A stretch of DNA of 64,000 nt from Pseudomonas putida (GCF_001976065.1 NZ_MNAH01000008.1:153563-217562), one strand, 5' to 3'. Shown: positions 9,178 through 20,191, counted from the stretch's first letter. Numbers and translations: made by a program. Notes: a model not told the origin generated them from the letters alone.

Positions 9178-10362
9178 ATGCGTGAAGTGGTGATCGTCGA
9201 CAGCGTGCGGACCGGCCTGGCCAAATCCTTTCGCGGCAAGTTCAACATGACCCGTCCCGACGACATGGCGGCGCATTGTGTCGACGCCTTGCTGGCGCGT
9301 ACCGGCATCGACCCGGCCAGCGTCGAGGACTGCATCGTCGGTGCCGGCTCCAACGAAGGCTCCCAGGGCTATAACATCGGGCGCAACGTCGCGGTGTTGT
9401 CGCGCCTGGGCATCGGCGTCGCCGGCATGACCCTCAACCGCTTCTGTTCCTCGGGCTTGCAGGCGATCGCCATCGCCGCCAACCAGATTGCCTCCGGTTG
9501 CAGCGACATCATCGTGGCCGGTGGCGTTGAGTCCATCAGCCTGACGATGAAAAGCATCAACACCGATCACCTGATCAATCCGCTGCTCAAGGAGCAAGTG
9601 CCGGGGATCTACTTCCCGATGGGCCAGACCGCTGAAATCGTCGCACGTCGATACGACGTCAGCCGCGAAGAACAGGACCTGTACGCCCTGCAAAGCCAGC
9701 AGCGCACTGCCCGGGCACAAGCGCAGGGATTGTTCGACGATGAAATCGTACCGATGGCGGTGAAGTACCGGGTCGAAGACAAGGCCAGCGGCCAGGTGCA
9801 GATTCTCGAGGGCATGGTGGGGCGCGATGACTGCAACCGTCCCGACACCACCCTGCAAAGCCTGGCCGGACTGAATCCAGTGTTTGCCGAGGGTGGCTCG
9901 GTCACCGCCGGTAACTCGTCGCAGCTGTCCGACGGCGCCTCCATGACCCTGGTGATGAGCCTGGAAAAAGCCCTGGCGCTGGGCTTGAAGCCCAAGGCGT
10001 TCTTCCGCGGATTCACCGTGGCGGGCTGCGAACCGGACGAGATGGGCATCGGCCCGGTGTTCTCGGTGCCGAAACTGCTCAAGGCCAAGGGCTTGCACAT
10101 TAACGATATCGATTTGTGGGAACTCAACGAAGCCTTCGCCTCGCAGTGCCTGTACGCGCGTAACCGGCTGGAAATCGACAACGAGCGGTATAACGTCAAT
10201 GGTGGTTCGATTTCCATCGGCCACCCGTTCGGCATGACCGGTTCGCGCCAGGTCGGGCACCTCGTTCGTGAGTTGCAGCGGCGCAATCTGCGTTACGGCA
10301 TTGTCACCATGTGCGTGGGCGGCGGGATGGGGGCTACCGGGTTGTTCGAGGCGGTGCGTTAG
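9178..10362 (+). CDS. thiolase family protein (acetyl-CoA C-acyltransferase)
   Basis: This is a 394-aa cytoplasmic thiolase that would cleave 3-ketoacyl-CoA with CoA, or condense two acyl-CoAs. The catalytic features are complete: nucleophile Cys90 in NRFCSSG, the His of GGSISIGHPFGMTGSRQ, and the second Cys in CVGGGMGATG. It resembles the Pseudomonas thiolases annotated as acetyl-CoA C-acyltransferase. No fadB-like partner is adjacent, so its exact chain-length role is unknown. The ATG at 9178 has GAGG five bases upstream, which favours it over an in-frame ATG at 9166. Confidence 0.9.
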   Translation: MREVVIVDSVRTGLAKSFRGKFNMTRPDDMAAHCVDALLARTGIDPASVEDCIVGAGSNEGSQGYNIGRNVAVLSRLGIGVAGMTLNRFCSSGLQAIAIAANQIASGCSDIIVAGGVESISLTMKSINTDHLINPLLKEQVPGIYFPMGQTAEIVARRYDVSREEQDLYALQSQQRTARAQAQGLFDDEIVPMAVKYRVEDKASGQVQILEGMVGRDDCNRPDTTLQSLAGLNPVFAEGGSVTAGNSSQLSDGASMTLVMSLEKALALGLKPKAFFRGFTVAGCEPDEMGIGPVFSVPKLLKAKGLHINDIDLWELNEAFASQCLYARNRLEIDNERYNVNGGSISIGHPFGMTGSRQVGHLVRELQRRNLRYGIVTMCVGGGMGATGLFEAVR

Positions 10363-10502
10363 GTTTCACGGATTTGTATAGATAGTCGTAAAGCCAGCTC
10401 GCGACCTGCACAGTTTCATTCGCGCCCAGGCCTCAACTGTCCCTGTGTCCCAAGCGAGTCAGCGCCTAGAATGGCGCTACTTGTTTCCGGATTGGGGTTG
10501 GC

Positions 10503-11462
10503 ATGCACATTTCATCGGGTCGCTGGGTTTATGGGCTGTTCCTGGCCTTGCTGACCGCGCTGTTGTGGGGAATCCTGCCGATCAAGCTCAAGCAGGTGCT
10601 GCTGGTGATGGACCCGGTCACGGTGACCTGGTTTCGCCTGATGGTGTCCGGTAGTTGCCTGTTCATTTACCTGGCGGCGACCCGGCGCCTGCCGAGCCGC
10701 AAGGTGCTCGGGCCGCGCGGGGGCTGGCTGGTGCTGATGGCGGTGCTCGGCCTGGTGGGCAACTACGTGCTGTATCTGATGGGGTTGAATCTGCTCAGTC
10801 CCGGCACCGCGCAACTGGTGGTGCAGATGGGCCCGATCATGTTGCTGATCGCCAGTGTGTTCGTGTTCAAGGAGCGCTTCAGTCTGGGGCAGGGGATCGG
10901 TTTGTTGGTGTTGCTGGTCGGCTTCGTGCTGTTTTTCAACCAGCGCCTGAGTGAACTGCTGACCTCGTTGAGCGACTACACCGCCGGTGTGCTGCTGGTA
11001 TTGCTGGCTTCCACGGTCTGGACGTTTTATGCGCTGGGGCAGAAGCAGTTGCTGACCGTATGGAATTCACTGCAGGTGATGATGGTGATCTACCTGTTCT
11101 GCGGGCTGTTGCTGACGCCGTGGGTTCATCCGCTGGAGGCGCTGCAATTGACCCCCGTACAAGGCTGGCTGCTGCTGGCGTGCTGCATGAACACCCTGAT
11201 TGCCTATGGCGCATTTGCCGAGGCGCTGGCGCATTGGGAGGCGTCGCGGGTCAGTGCGACCCTGGCTATCACGCCGCTGGTGACCTTGGCCGCCGTGGCC
11301 GTGGCCGCCTGGTGGTGGCCGGAGTATGTGCACGCCGAGACCATCAATGGCCTGGGCTATGGCGGAGCGGTGCTGGTGGTGTTGGGGTCGGCGCTGGTGG
11401 CGTTGGGGCCGTCGTTGATGGCCGGGCTTCGGGCTCGCAAGATTCGGATGGCGGCCAGTTAG
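10503..11462 (+). CDS. EamA/DMT-family membrane transporter
   Basis: The 319-aa product is almost wholly hydrophobic, with about ten transmembrane helices arranged as two EamA repeats. The first starts at WVYGLFLALLTALLWG and the second at about residue 158 (AGVLLVLLASTVWTFYALGQ). The drug/metabolite transporter superfamily exports amino acids, metabolites or drugs across the inner membrane. The substrate cannot be read from the sequence. The gene converges on fumC, with a REPIN between them that may stabilise the 3' ends. Confidence 0.85.
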   Translation: MHISSGRWVYGLFLALLTALLWGILPIKLKQVLLVMDPVTVTWFRLMVSGSCLFIYLAATRRLPSRKVLGPRGGWLVLMAVLGLVGNYVLYLMGLNLLSPGTAQLVVQMGPIMLLIASVFVFKERFSLGQGIGLLVLLVGFVLFFNQRLSELLTSLSDYTAGVLLVLLASTVWTFYALGQKQLLTVWNSLQVMMVIYLFCGLLLTPWVHPLEALQLTPVQGWLLLACCMNTLIAYGAFAEALAHWEASRVSATLAITPLVTLAAVAVAAWWWPEYVHAETINGLGYGGAVLVVLGSALVALGPSLMAGLRARKIRMAAS

Positions 11463-11477
11463 ACCGCGTTTTCGTTC

Positions 11478-11545
11478 TTCGCGAGCAGGCTCGCTCCCAC
11501 ATGATCCGTGCACGGTCCATTGTGGGAGCGAGCCCGCTCGCGAAG
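11478..11545. repeat. REPIN (inverted pair of REP sequences, GTGGGAGCGAGCC type)
   Basis: Two copies of a roughly 25-base REP face each other around a short spacer: CTTCGCGAGCAGGCTCGCTC on the left and its near-complement GAGCGAGCCCGCTCGCGAAG on the right. REPINs are non-autonomous elements mobilised by RAYT transposases in Pseudomonas. It lies between the convergent EamA and fumC stops. Confidence 0.85.
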
Positions 11546-11569
11546 ACGGACTATCAGGCGCTAAAGAGC

Positions 11570-12964
<1,395 letters not shown>

Positions 12965-13156
12965 CATGCACACTCCTGTAGGTCTGATTGCGCAGTTTAG
13001 GCCGTGATCGACGGCCGTGGTTCCATCAGTCTGGGATCTGCCCATTCAACCCCTCTAAATCAGGTGCGACAAGGCTTGGGGTTGAGCGACACACTTTTTT
13101 AGGCGCAGAATGGTCGTCCTTGGGGTTTTACCTCGTCTGCTAGAAAAGGAAACTCG

Positions 13157-13681
13157 ATGACTCGTCTTCGTGCCATCTGTACCGCGGTTGCACTGGTCTG
13201 CGCCAGCGGCCCTGTTTTTGCCGATACCGCCAGCCACAACGCCAGTGCCGAGGCTTTCCTGACCCTGGCGCACGCTGACAAACTGGGCACTCCGGTGTAC
13301 ATGCAAGTACAGCAGATGTTCGCCCAGCGCTTCCAGCAAACCAAAGCCCCCGAGTCGAAAAAAGCCGTACTGGAAACCTATCAGGCCAAGGCCAATGCCG
13401 CTCTGGACCAAGCCATTGGCTGGAACAAGCTGAAGCCGGACATGGTCAAGCTCTACACCACCAACTTTACCGAATCGGAGCTCAAGGATCTGGTCGCGTT
13501 CTACCAGTCGCCACTGGGCAAGAAAGTCCTGGAGAAAATGCCGCAGCTGACCCAGCAATCGGCCCAGATGACCCAGGCCAAGCTGGAAAGCGCGGTGCCT
13601 GTGGTCAACAAACTGCTGGCTGACATGACCGCCGAGCTGGAGCCGAAAGGCGCCGCTGCTCCGGCCAAGAAAAAGCCATAA
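13157..13681 (+). CDS. DUF2059 domain-containing secreted protein
   Basis: The 174-aa product starts with a typical Sec signal peptide (MTRLRAICTAVALVCASGPVFA, cleaved before DTAS), so it is periplasmic. The mature part is helical and contains the DUF2059 core, recognisable by the segment FTESELKDLVAFYQSPLGKK. It ends in an Ala/Lys/Pro-rich tail. The function of DUF2059 is not established. AAGGAA lies just upstream of the ATG. The BolA-family gene follows 12 bases downstream and is probably co-transcribed. Confidence 0.88.
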   Translation: MTRLRAICTAVALVCASGPVFADTASHNASAEAFLTLAHADKLGTPVYMQVQQMFAQRFQQTKAPESKKAVLETYQAKANAALDQAIGWNKLKPDMVKLYTTNFTESELKDLVAFYQSPLGKKVLEKMPQLTQQSAQMTQAKLESAVPVVNKLLADMTAELEPKGAAAPAKKKP

Positions 13682-13693
13682 GCGGAGTTCGGC

Positions 13694-13993
13694 ATGACCA
13701 TGCAACAACGCATTGAATCGACACTGAGCCTTCTACAGCCCGAGCATTTGCAGGTGCTGGACGAAAGCCACATGCACAGTCGTGGGCTGCAAACCCACTA
13801 CAAGGCTGTAGTGGTGAGTGCACAGTTCGAAGGCTTGAACCGGGTCAAGCGCCACCAGAAGGTCTACGCCACGCTTGGCGAGCTGATGGGTGAATTCCAT
13901 GCGTTGGCCTTGCACACCTACACGCCCGAGGAATGGGCGCAGATCGACGCGGCTCCGGCCTCGCCGACCTGTGCCGGTGGTAGCAAAACCTGA
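13694..13993 (+). CDS. BolA family protein
   Basis: The 99-aa product has the BolA fold: MQQRIESTL at the start, then the conserved DESHMHSRG loop, HYKAVVVSAQFEGLNRVKRHQ and HALALHTYTPEEW. BolA proteins pair with monothiol glutaredoxins and bind Fe-S clusters, and some act in morphology or transcriptional control. Which BolA paralogue this is cannot be settled here. A GGAG sits eight bases upstream. The gene follows DUF2059 closely and is followed by a REPIN and a strong terminator. Confidence 0.9.
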   Translation: MTMQQRIESTLSLLQPEHLQVLDESHMHSRGLQTHYKAVVVSAQFEGLNRVKRHQKVYATLGELMGEFHALALHTYTPEEWAQIDAAPASPTCAGGSKT

Positions 13994-14003
13994 CACGCCT
14001 TGT

Positions 14004-14093
14004 GGCGCTGGCTTGTTGCAGGAGCTGGCATGCCAGCGAAGGCGTCCTTAAGATCGCTTTCGCTGGCAAGCCAGCTCCTACACAAGCCAGCGC
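14004..14093. repeat. REPIN with extended inverted arms (GAGCTGGC type)
   Basis: The inner arms are GGAGCTGGCATGCCAGCGAA and, inverted, CTTTCGCTGGCAAGCCAGCTCC. Outside these a further inverted pair, GCGCTGGCTTGT and ACAAGCCAGCGC, extends the palindrome. It differs from the GTGGGAGCGGG family and lies between the bolA-family gene and its terminator. Confidence 0.75.
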
Positions 14094-14128
14094 CTACAGC
14101 GATGGCGTAATATTTGTTAGAATGTCCA

Positions 14129-14157
14129 ACGCGCCGCTCCTGCGGCGCGTTTTTTTT
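14129..14157 (+). terminator. rho-independent terminator downstream of the bolA-family gene
   Basis: A nine-pair GC-rich stem, ACGCGCCGC / GCGGCGCGT, with a TCCT loop is followed by a run of eight T. It ends the DUF2059-bolA transcript just before trhO. Confidence 0.85.
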
Positions 14158-14204
14158 CGCATCCGGTTCACCCCTTACGAGGGTAGCCACCTGGAGATTT
14201 ACCC

Positions 14205-15146
14205 ATGACACAACAGATTGTCGTGGCGGCACTGTATAAGTTCGTCACCCTGCAAGATTACGTCGCCCTGCGCGAGCCCCTGCTCAAGGCAATGGTCGAC
14301 AACGGCATCAAGGGCACGCTACTGATCGCCGAAGAAGGCATCAACGGCACCGTGTCCGGCAGCCGCGAAGGCATCGACGGGCTGATGGCCTGGCTCAAGA
14401 ACGATCCGCGCATGGACGATATCGACCATAAAGAGTCGTACTGCGACGAACAGCCGTTCTACCGCACCAAGGTCAAGCTCAAGAAAGAGATCGTGACCCT
14501 GGGCGTCGAGGGCGTGGACCCGAACAAGAAGGTCGGCACCTATGTCGATCCGCAGGATTGGAATGCGCTGATCAGCGACCCTGAAGTCCTGTTGATCGAT
14601 ACCCGCAACGACTACGAAGTCTCGATCGGCACCTTTGAAGGTGCTATCGATCCGAAAACCACCAGTTTTCGCGAATTTCCTGACTACATCAAAGCCAATT
14701 TCGACCCGGCCGTGCACAAGAAAGTGGCAATGTTCTGCACCGGTGGCATTCGTTGCGAAAAAGCCTCGAGCTACATGCTCAGCGAGGGTTTCGATGAGGT
14801 CTATCACCTCAAGGGTGGCATCCTGAAATACCTCGAAGAGGTGCCTCAGGAAGAAACCAAGTGGCAGGGCGACTGCTTCGTGTTCGACAACCGCGTGACG
14901 GTTCGCCACGACCTCAGCGAAGGCGACTACGATCAATGTCATGCCTGCCGCACACCGGTCAGCGCCTCCGACCGCGCGTCCGAACATTACGTGCCCGGGA
15001 TCAGCTGCCCGCATTGCTGGAATACGCTGAGCGAGAAAACCCGTCGCAGCGCCATCGACCGGCAAAAGCAGATCGAACTGGCCAAGGCTCGCAACATGCC
15101 GCACCCGATCGGCTACAACTACAAGCAAGCATCCACCGAGGCCTGA
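14205..15146 (+). CDS. trhO: rhodanese-type tRNA uridine-34 hydroxylase
   Basis: TrhO (YceA) uses oxygen to hydroxylate uridine 34 of certain tRNAs, the first step toward 5-methoxyuridine or cmo5U. The 313-aa product has an N-terminal UPF0176/acylphosphatase-like region with EEGINGTVSGS. A central rhodanese domain carries the active loop CTGGIRCEK with the catalytic Cys. The C-terminal part is Cys-rich (CHACRTPVS, CPHCWN). A GGAG lies eight bases before the ATG. The DsbA-like gene starts three bases after the stop, indicating an operon. The same window also encodes mnmC, another U34-modifying enzyme. Confidence 0.93.
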   Translation: MTQQIVVAALYKFVTLQDYVALREPLLKAMVDNGIKGTLLIAEEGINGTVSGSREGIDGLMAWLKNDPRMDDIDHKESYCDEQPFYRTKVKLKKEIVTLGVEGVDPNKKVGTYVDPQDWNALISDPEVLLIDTRNDYEVSIGTFEGAIDPKTTSFREFPDYIKANFDPAVHKKVAMFCTGGIRCEKASSYMLSEGFDEVYHLKGGILKYLEEVPQEETKWQGDCFVFDNRVTVRHDLSEGDYDQCHACRTPVSASDRASEHYVPGISCPHCWNTLSEKTRRSAIDRQKQIELAKARNMPHPIGYNYKQASTEA

Positions 15147-15149
15147 ACC

Positions 15150-15785
15150 ATGTCTGCACGCCTGCTCTATGTGATGGACCCGATGTGTTCCTGGTGCTGG
15201 GGCTTCGCGCCGGTTGCCAACGCATTGGTCGAGCAGGCGCAAGCCGCCGGCGTGGATGTACACCTGGTGGTGGGTGGTTTGCGCACCGGCAGCGGTTCGG
15301 CGCTGGAGCCGACCACCCGTCGCTACATACTCGAGCACTGGCAGGCGGTCACCGAGGCCACCGGCCAACCCTTCAAGCTTGAAGGGGCGCTGCCCGACGG
15401 CTTCGTCTACGACACCGAACCCGCTTGCCGGGCGCTGGTGACTGCACGCGGCCTGGCGCCGGATTGCGCATGGAAGCTGCTCGGGTTGATCCAGCATGCG
15501 TTTTACGCCGAAGGTCGTGATGTCACCCGCGCCAGCGTTCTGGTCGAGTTGGCGGAGCAGGCCGGGCTGCCGCGCATCGAGTTCGCCGCCGCTTTCGACC
15601 GTGCCGATACGCACGCCGCGACGGCCGCCGATTTCACCTGGGTCCAGGACCTGGGTATCGCCGGTTTCCCGACCTTGCTGGCGGAACGCAATGGGCAATT
15701 GGCGTTGCTGACCAATGGCTATCAGCCCCTCAGTGTCCTGTCCCCCTTACTCGGCCGCTGGCTGGAGCGCGCTGCCTGTGCATGA
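15150..15785 (+). CDS. DsbA family thioredoxin-fold protein (cytoplasmic)
   Basis: The 211-aa product begins MSARLLYVMDPMCSWCWGF. The CSWC sits at the thioredoxin active site and is characteristic of the DsbA-like FrnE/HCCA-isomerase group. A cis-Pro loop is visible in IAGFPTLL. There is no signal peptide, so it is expected in the cytoplasm as a thiol oxidoreductase or glutathione-dependent isomerase. It is translationally coupled to its neighbours, with trhO three bases upstream and the ABC exporter overlapping its end. Confidence 0.85.
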   Translation: MSARLLYVMDPMCSWCWGFAPVANALVEQAQAAGVDVHLVVGGLRTGSGSALEPTTRRYILEHWQAVTEATGQPFKLEGALPDGFVYDTEPACRALVTARGLAPDCAWKLLGLIQHAFYAEGRDVTRASVLVELAEQAGLPRIEFAAAFDRADTHAATAADFTWVQDLGIAGFPTLLAERNGQLALLTNGYQPLSVLSPLLGRWLERAACA

Positions 15786-17595
15786 CCAGCCCGACGACAC
15801 CCCAGTCGTAAAGCGTGTCGACCGGCTGAGCTGGGCAGAAATTCGTCGCCTGGCTCTTCATCACAAGAAATCCCTGTGGATCGCCAACGGTGTGGCCGTG
15901 CTGGCGACACTGTGCAGCGTGCCGATTCCCTTGCTCCTGCCGTTGCTGGTGGACGAAGTGTTGCTGGGGCACGGTGACGCCGCGCTGAAAATCATGAACC
16001 TCGCGCTGCCTGAGGTTTGGCAGAAAGCCGCGGGCTACATTGGCCTGATGCTGGTGGTGACGCTGGCCCTGCGTTGCGCGGCATTGCTGTTCAACGTGGT
16101 GCAGGCGCGCTTGTTCGCGGCCTTGGCCAAGGACATCGTCTACCGCATTCGCATCCGCCTGATCGAACGACTCAAGTGCATCTCGCTGGCGGAATACGAA
16201 AGCCTGGGCAGCGGCACCGTGACCACGCACCTGGTGACCGATCTCGACACCCTGGACAAGTTCGTCGGCGAAACCCTCAGTCGTTTCCTGGTGGCCATGC
16301 TGACGCTGGTCGGCACTGCGGCAATCCTGGTGTGGATGCACTGGCAACTGGCGTTGCTGATCCTGTTGTTCAACCCGCTGGTGATCTACGCCACGGTGCA
16401 ACTGGGCAAGCGGGTCAAGCACCTGAAGAAACTCGAGAACGACAGCACCTCGCGCTTCACCCAGGCGTTGACCGAAACCCTGGACGCGATCCAGGAAGTG
16501 CGTGCCGGTAACCGCCAGGGCTTTTTCCTCGGTCGTCTGGGGCATCGCGCCCGGGACGTACGGGATTACGCGGTGAACTCGCAATGGAAAACCGATGCCT
16601 CGAACCGGGCCAGCGGTCTGCTGTTCCAGTTCGGCATCGATATTTTCCGTGCGGCGGCCATGCTGACCGTGCTGTTCTCCGACCTGTCCATCGGCCAGAT
16701 GCTCGCGGTATTCAGCTACCTGTGGTTCATGATCGGTCCGGTTGAACAACTGCTCAACCTGCAATATGCCTACTACGCCGCCGGTGGCGCACTGTCGCGA
16801 ATCAATGAGCTGCTGTCGCGCGCCGATGAGCCGCAGTACCCGTGCGGTGTCGACCCGTTCATTGGTCGCCAGACCGTGGGTATCGAGGTTCAGGGGCTGA
16901 GCTTCGGCTACGGTGACGAACTGGTACTGAACCAGATGAACCTGTCGATTGCCCCCGGTGAAAAGGTCGCGATCGTCGGCGCCAGCGGTGGCGGCAAGAG
17001 CACCCTGGTGCAATTGCTGCTGGGCTTGTACACGCCGCTGGCCGGGACTATTCGTTTCGGTGGTTCGACCCAGCAGGAAATCGGCCTGGAGACCGTGCGG
17101 GAAAATGTCGCGGTGGTCCTGCAACACCCGGCGCTCTTCAATGATACGGTGCGCGCGAACCTGACCATGGGCCGTGAACGCAGTGACGAGGCTTGCTGGA
17201 ATGCCTTGGAAATCGCGCAATTGCACACCACGGTGCGTGAATTGCCCAACGGCCTGGACAGCGTCGTCGGGCGTTCCGGGGTGCGCTTGTCCGGTGGCCA
17301 GCGCCAACGCCTGGCTATCGCGCGGATGGTGCTGGCCGATCCCAAGGTGGTGATTCTCGACGAAGCTACCTCGGCGCTGGATGCCGCCACCGAATACAAC
17401 CTGCACCAGGCGCTCGCGCGATTCCTCAGCCATCGCACCACCCTGATCATCGCCCATCGTTTGTCGGCGGTGAAGCAGGCTGACCGGGTGCTGGTGTTCG
17501 ATGGCGGGCAGATTGCCGAAGATGGCGACCATCAGCAGTTGATTGCCGAAGGCGGTCTATACGCCAAGCTTTACGGACATTTGCAGCAGCACTGA
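15778..17595 (+). CDS. ABC exporter, fused permease and ATPase
   Basis: This 605-aa half-transporter has a six-helix ABC transmembrane domain (about residues 35-320). Its nucleotide-binding domain has Walker A GASGGGKST, signature LSGGQRQR and Walker B VVILDEATSALDA. It would dimerise in the inner membrane and export lipids, peptides or drugs; the substrate is unknown. I place the start at the GTG at 15778, overlapping the previous gene by eight bases with GGAG about ten bases upstream. An ATG at 15782 is out of frame. The position after trhO and the DsbA-like gene suggests one transcript. Confidence 0.88.
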   Translation: MHDQPDDTPVVKRVDRLSWAEIRRLALHHKKSLWIANGVAVLATLCSVPIPLLLPLLVDEVLLGHGDAALKIMNLALPEVWQKAAGYIGLMLVVTLALRCAALLFNVVQARLFAALAKDIVYRIRIRLIERLKCISLAEYESLGSGTVTTHLVTDLDTLDKFVGETLSRFLVAMLTLVGTAAILVWMHWQLALLILLFNPLVIYATVQLGKRVKHLKKLENDSTSRFTQALTETLDAIQEVRAGNRQGFFLGRLGHRARDVRDYAVNSQWKTDASNRASGLLFQFGIDIFRAAAMLTVLFSDLSIGQMLAVFSYLWFMIGPVEQLLNLQYAYYAAGGALSRINELLSRADEPQYPCGVDPFIGRQTVGIEVQGLSFGYGDELVLNQMNLSIAPGEKVAIVGASGGGKSTLVQLLLGLYTPLAGTIRFGGSTQQEIGLETVRENVAVVLQHPALFNDTVRANLTMGRERSDEACWNALEIAQLHTTVRELPNGLDSVVGRSGVRLSGGQRQRLAIARMVLADPKVVILDEATSALDAATEYNLHQALARFLSHRTTLIIAHRLSAVKQADRVLVFDGGQIAEDGDHQQLIAEGGLYAKLYGHLQQH

Positions 17596-17731
17596 ATCAA
17601 TGCCAAGGCATGTTGAGTGGAGTTTCCCGCAGTGGGGAGGGGGCATCGCTTGCCGGGATGCACAAGGCCCCCTAGTCTAGCGGTAGCGATCACGTGGATG
17701 ATGATCTGGCAGTGCTAAAACAAGGGACCCC

Positions 17732-20191
17732 ATGAATCAAACCCGGACTCTCGGAACACCGCGGCTATTGGGCATCGTCTGGCCATTTATCGCCGTCGTG
17801 TTATTTCAGGCCCTGTTGGGTGGCGTCAGCCTTTATGTATTGTCGGCGGTCCGCGGCTATGTTGCCGGTGAAAGCCTGTGGTCCAAGGGCCAGAAGGACG
17901 CGATCTATTACCTGAATCTGTATGCCGACAGTCGCGACGAGAGCAAATTCCTCAAGTACCAGGAGGCTATTGCCGTCCCTCAGGGAGGGCACGAGTTGCG
18001 CCTGGCGCTGGATCAGCAGCCACCCGATCTCGAGGCGGCCAGGCAGGCCATTCTCAAGGGTGGCAACCATCCCGATGACGTTCCCAGCCTGATCTGGCTC
18101 TACCTCAACTTCCGTCATTTCAGCTTCCTCGAAAAAGCCATCGATCTGTGGACCGTGGGTGACGCGTACCTGGTCAAACTCGATGAAGTTGCCAGGGACA
18201 TGCATCAGCACATCGGCGTCAAGCAGACCAGCGATGCCGACATACAGCGCTGGAAGGGACAGATATTCGCCATCAACGACGAGGTGACGCCCGCGGCCAA
18301 GGCCTTCAGCGATGCACTGGGCGAGGGCTCGCGGATGATCCTGCGGCTGCTGTTGGCGTTGAACCTGGCCACCGCCCTCGGCCTGATCGCCCTGGCGCTG
18401 CTGCGTACGCATAAACTGCTCAAGCAACGGCATGCTTTCGCCGACGCCCTGCAAGTGGAGAAAGAGCGGGCGCAAATCACCCTGCAATCGATTGGCGATG
18501 CCGTGATCACCACGACGGTGGAGGGCGCGATCGCCTATATGAACCCGGCCGCCGAAGCCTTGACCCACTGGAAAGCTGAACAGGCCACCGGAGTGCCACT
18601 GGCGGCGCTGTTCAACCTGCTGGACGACAACGCCCAAGCCGATGGCTTTACCTTGATCGAGCACATCCTGAGCGGTCAGCTCAGCGGTGGCAGCGAACAC
18701 TCCAAGCTCATTCAGCGCCTCGATGGCAGCACGGTATCGGTTACCTTGGTCGGGGCGCCGATCCGCAATGCCGGGAAGGTCAGCGGTGCGGTGCTGGTGC
18801 TGCATGACATGACCCAGGAGCGGCAATACATTGCCAACCTGTCCTGGCAGGCAACCCATGATGCGCTGACCGGGCTCGCCAACCGCCGCGAGTTTGAATT
18901 TCGCCTGGAGCAGGCTCTGCAGGCCCTGACGCGACAGCCGGGGCGCCATGCCTTGATGTTCCTCGATCTGGATCAGTTCAAGTTGGTCAACGATACCTGC
19001 GGTCACGCGGCAGGTGACGAGTTGCTGCGGCATATCTGCGCGCTCTTGCAATCGGGTTTGCGCGAGGGCGATACCCTGGCCCGATTGGGGGGGGACGAGT
19101 TCGGCATCCTGCTGGAGCACTGTGGGCCGGAGGCAGCCGAGAAAATGGCCGAAGGGTTGCGTCAGACCGTGCAGAACTTGCACTTCGTCTGGAAAGGACG
19201 GCCGTTCGTGACCACCGTCAGTATCGGGCTGGTGCATATCGCGCAAACTCCGACCACCCTCGAAGCCTCATTGCGCACTGCCGACATGGCCTGCTACATG
19301 GCCAAGGAGAAAGGCCGCAACCGCGTTCAGGTCTATCATCCCGACGATTCGGAACTGTCCTTGCGCTTTGGCGAAATGGCTTGGGTACAGCGCTTGCACA
19401 TGGCCCTGGAAGAAGACCGCTTTTGTCTGTACGCCCAGGAAATTGCCCCGCTCGGACATGTCGAGCAGGGCGGCGGGCATATCGAAATTCTACTGCGCCT
19501 GCATGACGAAGCCGGGCGCATGATATTGCCCGACAGTTTTATTCCGGCAGCAGAACGTTATGGCCTGATGACTTCGCTGGATCGTTGGGTTGTACAGAAC
19601 GTATTCAAGATCATTGCCCAATGTATGGCCGAACAGCACAAAGGGCCTTTGGCAATGTGTGCGATTAATCTGTCAGGCACAACTATAGGAGATGACGCGT
19701 TCCTGGACTTCCTGCGTCAACAGTTCATTACTTACCAAATACCACCTGAAATAATTTGTTTTGAAATCACTGAAACCAGTGCAATTTCAAATCTTGGAAG
19801 TGCAATTAAGTTTATCAATGAACTCAAAGGCTTAGGGTGCCTGTTTTCCCTCGATGACTTTTGCGCCGGTATGTCCTCGTTCGCCTACTTGAAACATTTG
19901 CCTGTAGACTTCCTGAAGATCGACGGGAGTTTCGTAAAGGATATGCTGGACGACCCGATTAACCGCGCCATGGTCGAAGTGATCAATCACATCGGTCATG
20001 TCATGGGTAAGCGTACGATTGCCGAGTTTGTTGAAACGCCCCAGATCGAGCAGGCATTGCTGGAAATCGGGGTTGATTACGCTCAAGGGTATGTTATTGA
20101 ACGCCCGCATCTGTTTACCTGCGATAGTTTGCAAAGTCGTCCAGCCAGGCCGCAGCGCTTGTTGTTCAAAGCGCCCGGCACTTTCCGTTGA
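17732..20191 (+). CDS. membrane PAS-GGDEF-EAL cyclic-di-GMP enzyme
   Basis: The 819-aa product has an N-terminal membrane helix (about residues 12-36), a periplasmic region of about 160 residues, a second helix (about 200-222), a PAS domain from about 248, a GGDEF domain and an EAL domain. The cyclase motif is intact (Gly453-Gly-Asp-Glu-Phe457). In the EAL domain the signature is Glu585-Ile-Leu instead of EAL and the DDFG-type loop reads Asp708-Asp-Phe-Cys. The metal-binding Glu of CFEITET and the Lys of DFLKIDGSF are kept, so phosphodiesterase activity is plausible. It senses something outside or at the membrane and makes or degrades c-di-GMP. The stretch around 19675-19835 is AT-richer than its surroundings. 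AAGGGA precedes the ATG. Confidence 0.9.
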   Translation: MNQTRTLGTPRLLGIVWPFIAVVLFQALLGGVSLYVLSAVRGYVAGESLWSKGQKDAIYYLNLYADSRDESKFLKYQEAIAVPQGGHELRLALDQQPPDLEAARQAILKGGNHPDDVPSLIWLYLNFRHFSFLEKAIDLWTVGDAYLVKLDEVARDMHQHIGVKQTSDADIQRWKGQIFAINDEVTPAAKAFSDALGEGSRMILRLLLALNLATALGLIALALLRTHKLLKQRHAFADALQVEKERAQITLQSIGDAVITTTVEGAIAYMNPAAEALTHWKAEQATGVPLAALFNLLDDNAQADGFTLIEHILSGQLSGGSEHSKLIQRLDGSTVSVTLVGAPIRNAGKVSGAVLVLHDMTQERQYIANLSWQATHDALTGLANRREFEFRLEQALQALTRQPGRHALMFLDLDQFKLVNDTCGHAAGDELLRHICALLQSGLREGDTLARLGGDEFGILLEHCGPEAAEKMAEGLRQTVQNLHFVWKGRPFVTTVSIGLVHIAQTPTTLEASLRTADMACYMAKEKGRNRVQVYHPDDSELSLRFGEMAWVQRLHMALEEDRFCLYAQEIAPLGHVEQGGGHIEILLRLHDEAGRMILPDSFIPAAERYGLMTSLDRWVVQNVFKIIAQCMAEQHKGPLAMCAINLSGTTIGDDAFLDFLRQQFITYQIPPEIICFEITETSAISNLGSAIKFINELKGLGCLFSLDDFCAGMSSFAYLKHLPVDFLKIDGSFVKDMLDDPINRAMVEVINHIGHVMGKRTIAEFVETPQIEQALLEIGVDYAQGYVIERPHLFTCDSLQSRPARPQRLLFKAPGTFR

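Noticed and set aside
15730..17532. 600-codon open frame on the minus strand
   Set aside because: It is antisense to the ABC exporter, which has all ATPase motifs. The antisense product is Gln/His-rich and has no domain.
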